Origin: Deinococcus hopiensis KR-140
GTDB taxonomy: Bacteria > Deinococcota > Deinococci > Deinococcales > Deinococcaceae
Direction: 5' to 3'
Length of the DNA: 64,000 nucleotides
Assembly (NCBI RefSeq): GCF_900176165.1
Contig: NZ_FWWU01000008.1
Span: 441,501 to 505,500, forward strand
The notes beneath the pieces were generated by a model. It worked only from the letters and a program-made list of their open reading frames with translations. It did no database searches and was not told the DNA's origin. Shown here piece by piece: positions 43,234 through 52,004 of this stretch. A program made the position numbers and the translations under genes. Within the stretch, counting starts at the first letter, position 1, and each line of letters starts with the position of its first letter.

Positions 43234-44182
43234 AAGTGCGACTGAAAAACGTGCTGGAGCGGGTTTTACCTGATTAGAGGAAGGAGGGATGATAGGGCGG
43301 AGGTGGTGCGCGCATGACGCGGGCGTGACCTCCCAAACGACCTCACCGATGCCGGGTGGAATGTCCTCCAGCCGCTGACCCCACCTGAATCGCTTGTGGG
43401 TCGACCGCGCAAGTGGTCTTTGCAAGAAATTCTGGAGAGCATCTTCTCCGTCCTCCGCGGAGGTCGTGGCCTGGCGGGCGACGGCCTCACGATCTTTCCC
43501 CCTGGCAAACAACCGACCACGCGCACAGGATGTGGAGGCGGCAAGGCGTGTGGGAAGCGTTGCAGACCAAATTGCGTGAAGGTCGTCCGAGTGCGAGAAG
43601 GACGCCCTGAGACACCAAGTGCTGGAATGATTGACAGCCAATTGGTCATAACCACCGAGGCGGGGGGGCCATGTGGTGACGACGGCAGTCAGAAGGTCAA
43701 TGGACGGAAGCGTGATCTGCTCGTGGATACGCCCTGACTCGTCATGGCGATCAAAGTGCATGAAGCGGACATCCTTCCCCCGCGCGGGCGCGGTCCTCCT
43801 CCTGCGAGGGGGCACCAAATGTTTTTCCCCGAATGAAGCACCTGTGGGCGGATGCGGGATATACCGGAAAATTGGCAGGAGAACAGGGAACGTTTCTCGG
43901 CTGGACGCTGGAGATCGTGAAGCATCCCTGGTCAGGACAGCAGAGCACCTGGGCACCGAAAGACGCACCTCCACGACGTGTGGAGGTGCCTGCGGGATTT
44001 GTGGTGCTGAAACGGCGCCGGGTCGTGGAGCGGACCTCTGCCTGGCCCTGGAAATCCAGGCGCATGGCCAGGGACGATGAAGCGCTGCCGGAGACAGCGG
44101 AGAACCCTGTCTACGAGGTGAGGATCCGCTTGATGGTCCGCCGTTTGGCCAAAGGTCCACCCTGACCTTTTTCAGACGCACT
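43234..44182 (+). mobile_element. IS5-like insertion sequence, full-length but broken
   Basis: Left end AAGTGCGACTGAAAAA at 43234 after TA; right end TTTTTCAGACGCACT to 44182, where the last base pair and TA are missing. Transposase pieces: GRPRKWSLQEILESIFSVLR (frame 43396-43737) and WTLEIVKHPWSGQQSTWAPK with VLKRRRVVERTSAWPWKSRR (43833-44165). The catalytic block has changed (WVVERTFAW in copy 1, RVVERTSAW here). Several frameshifts. It retains the middle that the 603-bp copy at 15246 has lost. Confidence 0.85.
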
Positions 44183-44268
44183 GAAACTGAAACGAAAGCG
44201 CTGGGGGTGAAGTTCCTGGACAGTCGCCTACGCGCGCCAGAGACCGGTTCCCTTGCGCCCCAGCCCGA

Positions 44269-45165
44269 CTACGGCGCGCGGGTAACCATCCGGCGGCGCG
44301 CGGCCACCACTTGTGCGCGGACACCAGGCCTCAGGCGCTGCAGGCGGTAGAGGGTCCGCAGCCACACCCATGCCGCCACCATGAGGGCGGCTGGCAGGGC
44401 GGGCGGCACGATCAGAAAGCGCAGCGCCGGGGAGTGCTTTCCGAAGGGCCGAGGCAGGTACGTCTCGATCAGGGTTTCCAGTTGCTCCCGCCCCTGGCGG
44501 TCGGCCGGGCGGAGGCGTACAGCGGCGAAGGCCGTGGTGAAGGCAGCGTTCGCCTCGCCCTGCATCAGGGAAGCGCGGGCCAGCAGCTGCATTGCGCCGG
44601 TGTGCAGGGGTTCGTCCTCCAGCACGCGCGAGGCAAGGTCGTGCGCTTCTTGCGCCTGCTTGCGCCGCAGGGCCACTGTTGCCAGCCCGAGTTGCCCCTC
44701 CACATACCTGGGCTGGACGTGCAGCGCCGCCTGAAAGAGGGCTTCGGCCTCTCTCTCCTCGCCGACGAGCAGGAGCATTCGCCCTAGGGTGGCGTGGACG
44801 CTCGGGTCGCCTGGCTCCAGGCGCAACGCCTCGCGCAGGGCGGCGATGACAGGAGCGCTCGCCCGCCTCGCGGGAGCAAAGAGCCCGTTGTACCGCCGCC
44901 CCCGCACCTGCATGTTCCACAGGGCCACGCCGAGTGCGTAGTGCGACGCGTAGTCCTCCGGCGCGCAGACCACCGCCTTCCGGGCGGCCTCCAGGGCCTG
45001 CCCGTACTGATCGAGATCGGTGTGGGCCTGAGACAGGAGCCGCCACAGCAGGGCGTCACCGGGACTCTGCGCCAGAGCCTGATGCAACTCCGCCGCCGCT
45101 TCGTGTGGACGGCCGAGCTCCAGCAGGGCGGTGGCGCGCTCCAAAGCCCGTTCCTCGGACGTCAC
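44269..45165 (-). CDS. Tetratricopeptide-repeat protein with C-terminal membrane span, 298 aa
   Basis: A TPR protein: four to five helical hairpins including LELGRPHEAAAELHQALAQS, YGQALEAARKAVVCAPEDYA, EEREAEALFQAALHVQPRYV, and AQEAHDLASRVLEDEPLHTG. Near the end a hydrophobic span (FLIVPPALPAALMVAAWVWL, about residues 245-265) is followed by a positively charged tail, so it is tail-anchored with the TPR part likely in the cytoplasm. No signal peptide. It is on the same strand as the two propeller genes farther upstream, but more than 700 bases apart, so not clearly an operon. Confidence 0.85.
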   Translation of the reverse strand: MTSEERALERATALLELGRPHEAAAELHQALAQSPGDALLWRLLSQAHTDLDQYGQALEAARKAVVCAPEDYASHYALGVALWNMQVRGRRYNGLFAPARRASAPVIAALREALRLEPGDPSVHATLGRMLLLVGEEREAEALFQAALHVQPRYVEGQLGLATVALRRKQAQEAHDLASRVLEDEPLHTGAMQLLARASLMQGEANAAFTTAFAAVRLRPADRQGREQLETLIETYLPRPFGKHSPALRFLIVPPALPAALMVAAWVWLRTLYRLQRLRPGVRAQVVAARRRMVTRAP

Positions 45166-45485
45166 CGGCGGGTGCCTTTCAAGTTCAGGTCGTGGCGCAG
45201 CCGCGCCTCACGGCCGGGTGCTCGCACGGGGAGGGTTGCAATCACACTGCCTTGCGCCATGGGTGCCTCAGGGCCGAGTGTAGAGCATGCCGTCCCCAGC
45301 GGCTGCCTCCCCCTTGGAGGCGCGCTTTAGAGATGATCGGGAGGCCTTTATTTTGACACCGGAAACGGCGCAGCGGCGAACCGCCCCCAGATCCAGGCGA
45401 GGGGCTGAAGCGCGAAGACCACCTCGCTGCGCTGAAGGACGCGCCTCAGGCCCCTGGGGAGATGGACAGTTCCCACCGCGGTCCC
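45166..45485. other. Intergenic region without a clear gene
   Basis: About 320 bases between the TPR gene and the next ORF. Several long overlapping frames on both strands, none with a recognisable protein or ribosome binding site. I see no repeats or hairpins worth listing. Confidence 0.4.
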
Positions 45486-45921
45486 ATGGGCCTGTATCCG
45501 GTTCTGGACGAATCCAACGTGGGTCAAAGCCTCGCTGCCCTCAAACTGATGCGCCTGATGCTCCACGCCCTGGCGGTGTGCCTGCAAAACGCCCACAACA
45601 GTCCTGATGCCCAGAGCGCTGCCGACGCCTTGATCGCGGCCCTGGTCCCCGGCGCACAGACGGAAGCGGGTACGGAGCTTGAGCCAGCTGGTGGCGAACA
45701 ACCTGGCCCTCACACCGCAAGAAGCCTGGGAACGCGCCGTGCGGTCCTCACAGCAGAGCAATGGGTCAGCGGAAGACACCCCACAGCAACTTCGGAATGC
45801 AAAAGGACAGCAGCGCCGTGGAGCCCGTGTGACTCCTGCCCGCTGTTACGGCCGCGAAGCAGGTCACGTCCGAGATGCCCTCACCGTACCTCATCCTGCC
45901 AGCCCGCTCGGGGGCTGCTGA
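45486..45921 (+). pseudogene. Possible frameshifted hypothetical gene
   Basis: From ATG 45486 the frame reads MGLYPVLDESNVGQSLAALK and LMRLMLHALAVCLQNAHNSP, then DAQSAADALIAALVPGAQTE. Around 45670-45690 a better continuation is found in another frame (SQLVANNLALTPQEAWERAV, RSSQQSNGSAEDTPQQLRNA). The joined protein would be helical and about 130 residues. No family recognised. Its 3' end runs into repeat R. Confidence 0.4.
45859..45896 (+). repeat. 38-bp dispersed repeat R, copy 2 of 3
   Basis: Matches 42212-42249 and 57401-57438. It lies at the 3' end of the converging propeller gene, so it is not a leader here. Confidence 0.8.
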
Positions 45922-45925
45922 GGAG

Positions 45926-47833
45926 TCACCTCTGTTGAAGATCGTAGAACACCACGGCCGAGTCCTGCTGCACGGCCAGGGCCTTTCCCCCGTCCACGAA
46001 ATCGAGCTTGCGGGCACGGCGAAGGGCAGGTGGGGCCGGCAGTTCAAGTTTGGTGCGCAGGTCGTAAAAGTGCCACTGGTCCTCTACCTGAAGCGCCAGC
46101 ACCCGCTCGTCAGGACCCAGGCAAAACGCAGAGGGAAACAGCTTGCCCTGGCCCGGCACCTTGAGGCGGGCCAGCAGCGAGGCGTTGGCGGCATGGTAGA
46201 TCCGAACCTCACGTTCGGGGAAAGTCAGCAGTAGCGTGTGGTCATCGTGACTGACGAGCGTGGGGCCGCTGCCCGCAGGCCGAGCAACCCGCCAGAGGGC
46301 TGAACCATCGGCCCCATTTCCCAGCTTTCGCGCCGTGAGCAGATACGGGCTCTCGCACAGGCGCAGGGTATACGCGGGCGACGGCCAGGAGCGGCCCTTC
46401 TGCGGGCTCTGGGACCTTTCCGCAGGCTGGCCCTGGACACATTCACTGTTCGGTTCGGTGGTGCGACGCTGTTCGGTCAGGGAGACGTTGAAGGGCTGTG
46501 CCGAGGGCCCAGCCTTCAGGGCAGCGGTGAGGGAAATACGCTGGGCGGAGAAGACGGGGGGCGGCGTATTCTGCTGGCCCTGGAGGTCGGGCGGCGTAAG
46601 AACAGCACCGAACAGGTCGAGCGTTCCTGCCGCGAGGTTCAGCCGCACATTCTCCACCTGCATGGGGCGACTCAAGTGAAGCTGGACCACTTCCCGCGCG
46701 CCGCCGGGATAAAGCCACGCGGTCTGCTCATCCGTGAAGCTGATGAAGCTGCGGTCCGTCTCCGAAAAGAAGACGCTCCCCGCCGAACGCCCCAGACGGA
46801 ACGACTCACCGCCCGCTGCCTGAATGTTGAGGGCGTTCGGCTCCGCACCCGCGAGGTCCCACTGCGGCGAGAAAGCGAAAAAGCCTTCCTTCACGTCCCG
46901 GCTCCGCAGCAGCTGGCCGTCTGGAAGGCGGTAGAGGCGCAGCCAGGTGCTGTCACTCAAGGTCACTGTACGGCTGTCGCTTCCCCAGGTGACCCGCGGG
47001 CCACGGAAGCCGGCTTCAAACGGCTGGGGGCGCAGCACCGCCACCTTGGTCCCGCTCTCCATGTCCCAGACGGTCAGGCGGCCCGCCGCGCTCCAGCCCA
47101 GGTAACGCCCGTCGGGACTGAAACTGAGCTGGTCCAGCCTATCGAGCGTGCTGGAGGAGGAGAGCCAGTCGGGCAGCACGGTCTGAAAGCGGAAGATGAC
47201 CTTTCCAGCGGCCTCGCTGTAGACCTGTACGGGCTGATCGCCCACCTCTATCCCATTCTCGCTGCCCTCGTCGGGCCCTTTGAACGCGAGGAGGCCGTGC
47301 TCCGGCGCATACGTGTAGGTCGCCAGCAGGCGGCGATCAAAGGGAGGTTCGTCCACGTCCGTCCGCCAGAGGGTATGGGACAGGGTTTCAAGCCGGGCAG
47401 CGGGCACTTCCGGCGCGATGATCCGGCGGGGCAGGTCGGGTGCCACCCGCTTTTCCTGTCCCAGCACCTTGCCTGTCTGGGCGTCCAACCGAGTGATGAA
47501 CAGGTTTACGCTTCCCTCGGCGTAAAGGACGATTTCACCGCCGTGCCACTCGGCCCAGTCAGGCCTGGCCTGCCACTCACGGCCTGCTGGAAGGCCGAAC
47601 CGCCACAACAGCCGTTTTCCGGTCACGTCCCAGAGGCTGAGGCCGGAGCTGTCGATGCTGAGCAGCTCACGGCCACCGGGTGAGAACGCCAGCGGCCAGG
47701 GTTGCTGTCCCAGCGGAAAATTGACCTGAGCGCTGACCCGCGCGTGGGCCAGGTCAGGCGCACCGGCGGCCCGTGACGGAGCGGCGAGGCTCAGGGCGGC
47801 CAGCAGCGCGAGGGAAGAGAGGGGCACCCTCAT
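45926..47833 (-). CDS. Secreted WD40-type propeller protein, 635 aa
   Basis: Signal peptide (LSSLALLAALSLAAPSRAAG), then repeated propeller blades: WPLAFSPGGRELLSIDSSGL, SLWDVTGKRLLWRFGLP, LSFSPDGRYLGWSAAGRLTV, WDMESGTKVAVLRP. The central part also has lower-complexity stretches (RTTEPNSECVQGQPAERSQS) and the end has another set (VSHDDHTLLLTFPEREVRIY, AVVFYDLQQR). The start overlaps the stop of the next-upstream gene by 4 bases (ATGA), so the two are coupled. Likely an extracytoplasmic scaffold; partners unknown. Confidence 0.9.
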   Translation of the reverse strand: MRVPLSSLALLAALSLAAPSRAAGAPDLAHARVSAQVNFPLGQQPWPLAFSPGGRELLSIDSSGLSLWDVTGKRLLWRFGLPAGREWQARPDWAEWHGGEIVLYAEGSVNLFITRLDAQTGKVLGQEKRVAPDLPRRIIAPEVPAARLETLSHTLWRTDVDEPPFDRRLLATYTYAPEHGLLAFKGPDEGSENGIEVGDQPVQVYSEAAGKVIFRFQTVLPDWLSSSSTLDRLDQLSFSPDGRYLGWSAAGRLTVWDMESGTKVAVLRPQPFEAGFRGPRVTWGSDSRTVTLSDSTWLRLYRLPDGQLLRSRDVKEGFFAFSPQWDLAGAEPNALNIQAAGGESFRLGRSAGSVFFSETDRSFISFTDEQTAWLYPGGAREVVQLHLSRPMQVENVRLNLAAGTLDLFGAVLTPPDLQGQQNTPPPVFSAQRISLTAALKAGPSAQPFNVSLTEQRRTTEPNSECVQGQPAERSQSPQKGRSWPSPAYTLRLCESPYLLTARKLGNGADGSALWRVARPAGSGPTLVSHDDHTLLLTFPEREVRIYHAANASLLARLKVPGQGKLFPSAFCLGPDERVLALQVEDQWHFYDLRTKLELPAPPALRRARKLDFVDGGKALAVQQDSAVVFYDLQQR

Positions 47834-49872
47834 TTCGGGACTCCGTAAACCCGGAGCGCGTTGTCGCGGTCACTGCTAAGGAGCTGGCGGCCATCCGGGG
47901 AGAGGGCGAGCGACTGCACCACCGCGCCCCGGGTGTCCGTTTGTCCCAGCAGTCGGCCGTTCTCGGCATTCCAGACCCGCAACGTACCCGCGGTGTCTCC
48001 ACTGACCAGGGTTCCCGCGTCCAGATAGGTGACCGTGGTGGCGGCCCCTGTGTGCCCGGTCAGGCGGTGAAGTGGCCTGCCCAGAGGCGTCCAGAGACTC
48101 ACGCTGCCGTCGCCCGACGCGGCGGCCACCTGCTTTCCATCCGGGGAAAAGGCCAGCCAGCGCACGAAGCCCTGATTGACCTGCTGGACCGGGGAGACCT
48201 CACCGCTGCGGACACCGTAGAAGTGCAGCGTCCCGTCGCCCCAGCCCGAAACCAGCCGCGCGCCGTCGGGCGAGAAGGCGAGGGACAGCACCCAGCCCCG
48301 CCCGCCCCCGAGGGTCCGGGTCAGTTGGCCGCTCGCCACGTCCCACAGGCCGATGGTGCTGGCCTCATACCCCACCGCCAGCTGCTGCCCATCAGGTGAA
48401 AAGGCCAGTGAGCGGTTCAGCCCGCGCGGACCGGGTTGCCACTTGCGGCCCCCGGAGTTGCGCTGCTCGGATGTGGGTTCGAGGACCTTCACGGTTTCGC
48501 CCGTATGGGCGTCAAGGAGGCGCGTCGTGTTCCAGCCGCCCACCGCGAGCCAGCGTCCGTCGGGACTGAAGGCGAAGTCGAACGCATCCCCTACAGGAAC
48601 GGACAACCGCTTTGCGTGCGTCTGCGTGTCCAGCAACCAGAGTTGGTCATCTCCGAGGCTCGCGATGGTCTGGCCGTCCGGTGAGGAGCGGGCCAGCCGC
48701 GTGAAGTGTTCGGTCAGCGGCACCTGTCCCCGCGGCGTGAAGACGCTGTATCCCGCCTTCCCTCTTCCCAGCCATCGACTCGGGCGGCCCCTGGCGTCGA
48801 CGCTCACCGGCGCATTCCAGGCGGTCTTCGCCTTCACTGTTTCCACGTCCAGCCCACTGGAGACGTTGGAATGAAGAAAATGCGAGAACATCTGCGTCCA
48901 GACCGAACCCCCGTCGGGCATTCCGATGACGTTCTCGCCGTCCACGAGGCCCAGCGTCTGACCGCTGCCCACGTCCACAACATGCACGTAGCTGTCGGTG
49001 ACGAGCAGAACCTTCGTGCCGTCGGGCGACCACTTCACCTCCCGGACCCGGTCGAACCCCGGATCGAGGTAGGCCAGGAGCGTGCGCGCCTGAGGGTCGA
49101 GCAGCGCCAGACCGTCCGAAGTCTGCACCAGCAGGCGCGGGCTGAAGGGACTGCTGACGAACACCGGGTCACCGAATTCTTTTCTCCAGGCCCGCACTGG
49201 TCGCCCGTCCCGGCCCCTCAGGTCCCCAGCGGCCAGTGTCCAGAGCGCCTTGCCACTGGTGCTGTCATAGGCCGAGAGGTCCTCACCCAGCACGTACAGC
49301 ACAGAGTTGTCAGCTGAAAAAGCCGTCCGGCCAAACTCCCAGCGTGTGCCCCCCTGCAGCCAATCCGGCTGCGCCATCCCCTCATGCCAGAACCAGATTT
49401 TGCCGTCTTCGCGGTCTGCGAAAGCCACTGCCCGCTGGCCTGTGCCCCAGGTCAGGCCGAGGGGGCCGTCCTGAACCTCGAAGGAGGCGTCCACCCTGCC
49501 GCTGTGCAGGTTGAGCAGGGAGAGGTGAGAGCTGCCCGGCTGCCGCGCCGTGTTCTCGGTCACGAGGACCCTCACGCCATCGGGCGAATCGCTGCGCCAG
49601 AAATCCTGGCGGACCGGGGCAAAGTCCTTTCCATTCAGTGGCTGAAGGACCCGGCGGGGCTGACCGGTCTCCGCGTCCCATTCGATGAGGGTGTTTCCTC
49701 CCTGCGAGAACACACTCTGTCCATCCGGCGTCAGCGTCCCCCAGGCCATTGCTCCGGGATGACCCACGAAGGTCAGGGTGTCTTGCAGGGTCAGGGGCGC
49801 GGCACAGGCCAGCGAGGAAAGCAACAGGGGAAACCAGAGCAGTCGTTTCAAGGCTGTTCCTCCAGAGAACAC
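47830..49872 (-). CDS. Secreted WD40-repeat protein, 680 aa
   Basis: Signal peptide near residues 8-25 (LLWFPLLLSSLACA); Cys24 may be a lipidation site, though the lipobox is imperfect. Then about 10-12 WD40 blades with clear repeats: LAFSPDGQQLAVGYEASTIG, LWDVASGQLTRTLGG, LAFSPDGARLVSGWGDGTLH, LAFSPDGKQVAAASGDGSVS and ending LLSSDRDNALRVYGVPK. It is the first gene of a two-gene operon with the propeller gene at 45926-47833. Deinococci carry several such proteins; this pair resembles a diverged duplication. Confidence 0.92.
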   Translation of the reverse strand: MFSGGTALKRLLWFPLLLSSLACAAPLTLQDTLTFVGHPGAMAWGTLTPDGQSVFSQGGNTLIEWDAETGQPRRVLQPLNGKDFAPVRQDFWRSDSPDGVRVLVTENTARQPGSSHLSLLNLHSGRVDASFEVQDGPLGLTWGTGQRAVAFADREDGKIWFWHEGMAQPDWLQGGTRWEFGRTAFSADNSVLYVLGEDLSAYDSTSGKALWTLAAGDLRGRDGRPVRAWRKEFGDPVFVSSPFSPRLLVQTSDGLALLDPQARTLLAYLDPGFDRVREVKWSPDGTKVLLVTDSYVHVVDVGSGQTLGLVDGENVIGMPDGGSVWTQMFSHFLHSNVSSGLDVETVKAKTAWNAPVSVDARGRPSRWLGRGKAGYSVFTPRGQVPLTEHFTRLARSSPDGQTIASLGDDQLWLLDTQTHAKRLSVPVGDAFDFAFSPDGRWLAVGGWNTTRLLDAHTGETVKVLEPTSEQRNSGGRKWQPGPRGLNRSLAFSPDGQQLAVGYEASTIGLWDVASGQLTRTLGGGRGWVLSLAFSPDGARLVSGWGDGTLHFYGVRSGEVSPVQQVNQGFVRWLAFSPDGKQVAAASGDGSVSLWTPLGRPLHRLTGHTGAATTVTYLDAGTLVSGDTAGTLRVWNAENGRLLGQTDTRGAVVQSLALSPDGRQLLSSDRDNALRVYGVPK

Positions 49873-50062
49873 GTGAGAGCGCCTGGAGTCTAGGGGCTGG
49901 GTGCGGGCACTACGTCAGACTTTAGGTGGAAAGGGAGAGCCGGTGATCGAACTGCTCGAAAACCTTCCAGACAATGGCATGGACCGGTTGTTCTGGTGGT
50001 CTGATTCAGAAAAACGTTGACAGTTTGAAGGGGTAGGAGGAAGCCAGGGCCGGAGGTATCCA

Positions 50063-50896
50063 ATGGCCCGCAGCCCACGTCCACCCCATATCGTTCTGAC
50101 TCCCGAAGAGCGACAACGTCTGCTCGAACTCGTGCGTAGACGCAAAACACCTCGAAGTCTCGCGGCTCGTGCTTAACTCATCCTTTTGAGTGCAGATCAA
50201 CCGTATGCGTCGTTGACCAAAGTCGGTCAGCAACTCGGCGTGTGTCGTCATACCGTCCGGACGTGGCGACAACGCTTCGTGCAGGACCGGATTGCGGGCC
50301 TGAGTGATGCCCCAAAAAGTGGAACACCTCGGAAAATCCAGGACCAAGACGTGGAGAAGCTGATTCAGTTGACGTTGGACAGTCTGCCAGAAGACGCAAC
50401 CCACTGGAGTACACGGAGCATGGCTCGGGCGAGTGGAATGAGCCAGAGCGCAGTGCTGCGCATCTGGCGAGCATTTGGGTTGCGTCCTCATCTGTCCGAA
50501 TCCTTCAAACTCTCGAAGGACCCGTTATTCATTGAGAAGGTACGGGACATCGTAGGTTTGTACTTGAGCCCTCCTACTCGGGTCCTGGTGCTGTGCGTAG
50601 ACGAGAAGCCGCAAATACAGGCGCTGGAGCGCAACGGCACAATCTTCCCCATGCAACCCGGGGAAGTCGAGAAAAAGGCGCACGACTATGTGCGTCACGG
50701 CACCACCACCCTCTTTGCAGCAGTGGACGCGAAGGCCGGAACGGTGATTGGGAAGTGTTACCCCAGGCATCGCACAGAGGAGTTCAAGGCCTTCCTGGAG
50801 GAAGTGCACCAGAACATTCCTGAGGACTTGGACGTCCATCTGATCTTGGATAACTACATCACTCACAAGTCGAAAGTAGTCCAGCTCAGTAGCTGA
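50063..50896 (+). pseudogene. IS630 family transposase with in-frame stop, truncated
   Basis: ATG 50063 opens MARSPRPPHIVLTPEERQRL and LLELVRRRKTPRSLAARA, then an in-frame TAA (near 50174) where other IS630 proteins have Arg or Gln; the same frame continues LILLSADQPYASLTKVGQQL, the HTH VCRHTVRTWRQRFVQDRIAG, the catalytic VLVLCVDEKPQIQALER and TTTLFAAVDAKAGTVIGKCY, and LDVHLILDNYITHKSKVVQL. The third acid (Glu) and everything after are missing. So it has a nonsense codon and a 3' truncation at the junction with an IS4 fragment. Confidence 0.88.
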
Positions 50897-50912
50897 CAAC
50901 TTCACTTTTTTA

Positions 50913-51494
50913 CTATCCCAGCGAGGGAAAAGGTCTTATCAAGACTTCGAGGATTTCGTTGAGTTGGTGTGGGACCCAGCGCAACGTGTTGCGCAGAAGT
51001 TCTGATCCGTACCGCACCTGGCTCATGGCCCGGCGGCCATGAGCCAGAATGGGGATGGGTTTGATCTCATGGCGCCAGACCCCCACTCGCAAGCAGTTCA
51101 GCCACGCCAGAGTGACCAGCCCGAACAAGCGCTCGAGGCGCTTCTTGTCTTTCACTCCAGTGCGCTCCAGATCGAAGCCCCGCATCTTTTGCGAACTGAA
51201 GGTACATTCGATGGTCCAGCGGAGCTTATAGAGCTTCCATGTCTCCCACACGGCGAAATCTGTCGCGATGATGACCAGGTCACCTGTGGGTGACCTGGTG
51301 GCCACGACCCGCATATGTTCAAGAGGAGTGCTTCGCTGCTGCTCGGTGAGGTCAAGAACGCATTCCTGCAACGCAGGGGTACGGTCTGCATGGAGGGCCA
51401 GGAGCGAGGCATTGAAGGTCAATTCCGGATCACTGCGATTCGCACTCGGCCATCCATATCGGCACAGCACCCTCCTCAGCCATTCTGTGGCCAT
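50913..51494 (-). pseudogene. IS4 family transposase, C-terminal fragment
   Basis: Only the last about 190 codons: HMRVVATRSPTGDLVIIATD, then WKLYKLRWTIECTFSSQKMR with the Y-x2-R-x3-E-x6-K signature of IS4 enzymes, and FDLERTGVKDKKRLERLFGL. Upstream the frame is fused to a ParA remnant, so the N-terminus and the first two catalytic Asp are gone. The downstream end abuts the truncated IS630 copy. Confidence 0.85.
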
Positions 51495-51499
51495 GAAGA

Positions 51500-51996
51500 A
51501 TCGCCTGGTTGGGCCTGCGGCTCCCGCAGCCGCGTCCGGTGTGCCCCAAGAACCGGAAACATCGTCGGAGGGACTGGGGGAAGCCGTATCCCTCCCTCCC
51601 CAAGGTGCGGCGAGCACTTCCCCAGCCACGGCCTCGTAATCGCGCCAGCACTTCCCAGCAATATCCGTACGCAGGTCCTTCACCAAGACGGCCGCGTTCG
51701 TCGCGTCGCGGAAAGCCTCGCTGATGCGCACGGTTGCAGTCATCACCGGCACGTTCTGCTCTTTCAGACCCCGCCGCGCCTCAATCTTTTTCATGCCGCC
51801 TGGGCGGACCATGGTGATCAGGGCCATGTAGCTTCGGGGCGAGACCCCACCGGACCGCAGGATCTCGGCCGTCTGCGCCGCACCATCGAGACCATTGATG
51901 TCTGGAGTTGTGGGGAGGAGAGTGAGGTCTGCGGTGCGAGCGAACTCCAGCAGCTCGGTATTGTCAGGACCACCGTGTGTGTCCAGGACAACCACA
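51500..51996 (-). pseudogene. Remnant of a second ParA-type ATPase gene
   Basis: Minus-strand frame reads VVVLDTHGGPDNTELLEFAR, TADLTLLPTTPDINGLDGAA, YMALITMVRPGGMKKIEARR, then NVPVMTATVRISEAFRDATN and DYEAVAGEVLAAPW. This is the C-terminal two-thirds of a ParA/MinD-family partition ATPase: the Walker A half is missing, cut by the multicopper oxidase gene, and the 3' part runs into the IS4 fragment. It is unrelated in sequence to the intact parA at 30.9 kb. It marks an old plasmid fusion or lost replicon. Confidence 0.8.
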
Positions 51997-52004
51997 CGCT
52001 GCCT

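Noticed and set aside
46676..47683. 335-residue plus-strand frame
   Set aside because: Antisense to the secreted propeller gene.
51315..52004. Upstream part of the 652-residue frame ending in the multicopper oxidase
   Set aside because: Antisense to the ParA and IS4 remnants, with no sequence resemblance to oxidases; only the part from about 52005 is oxidase.
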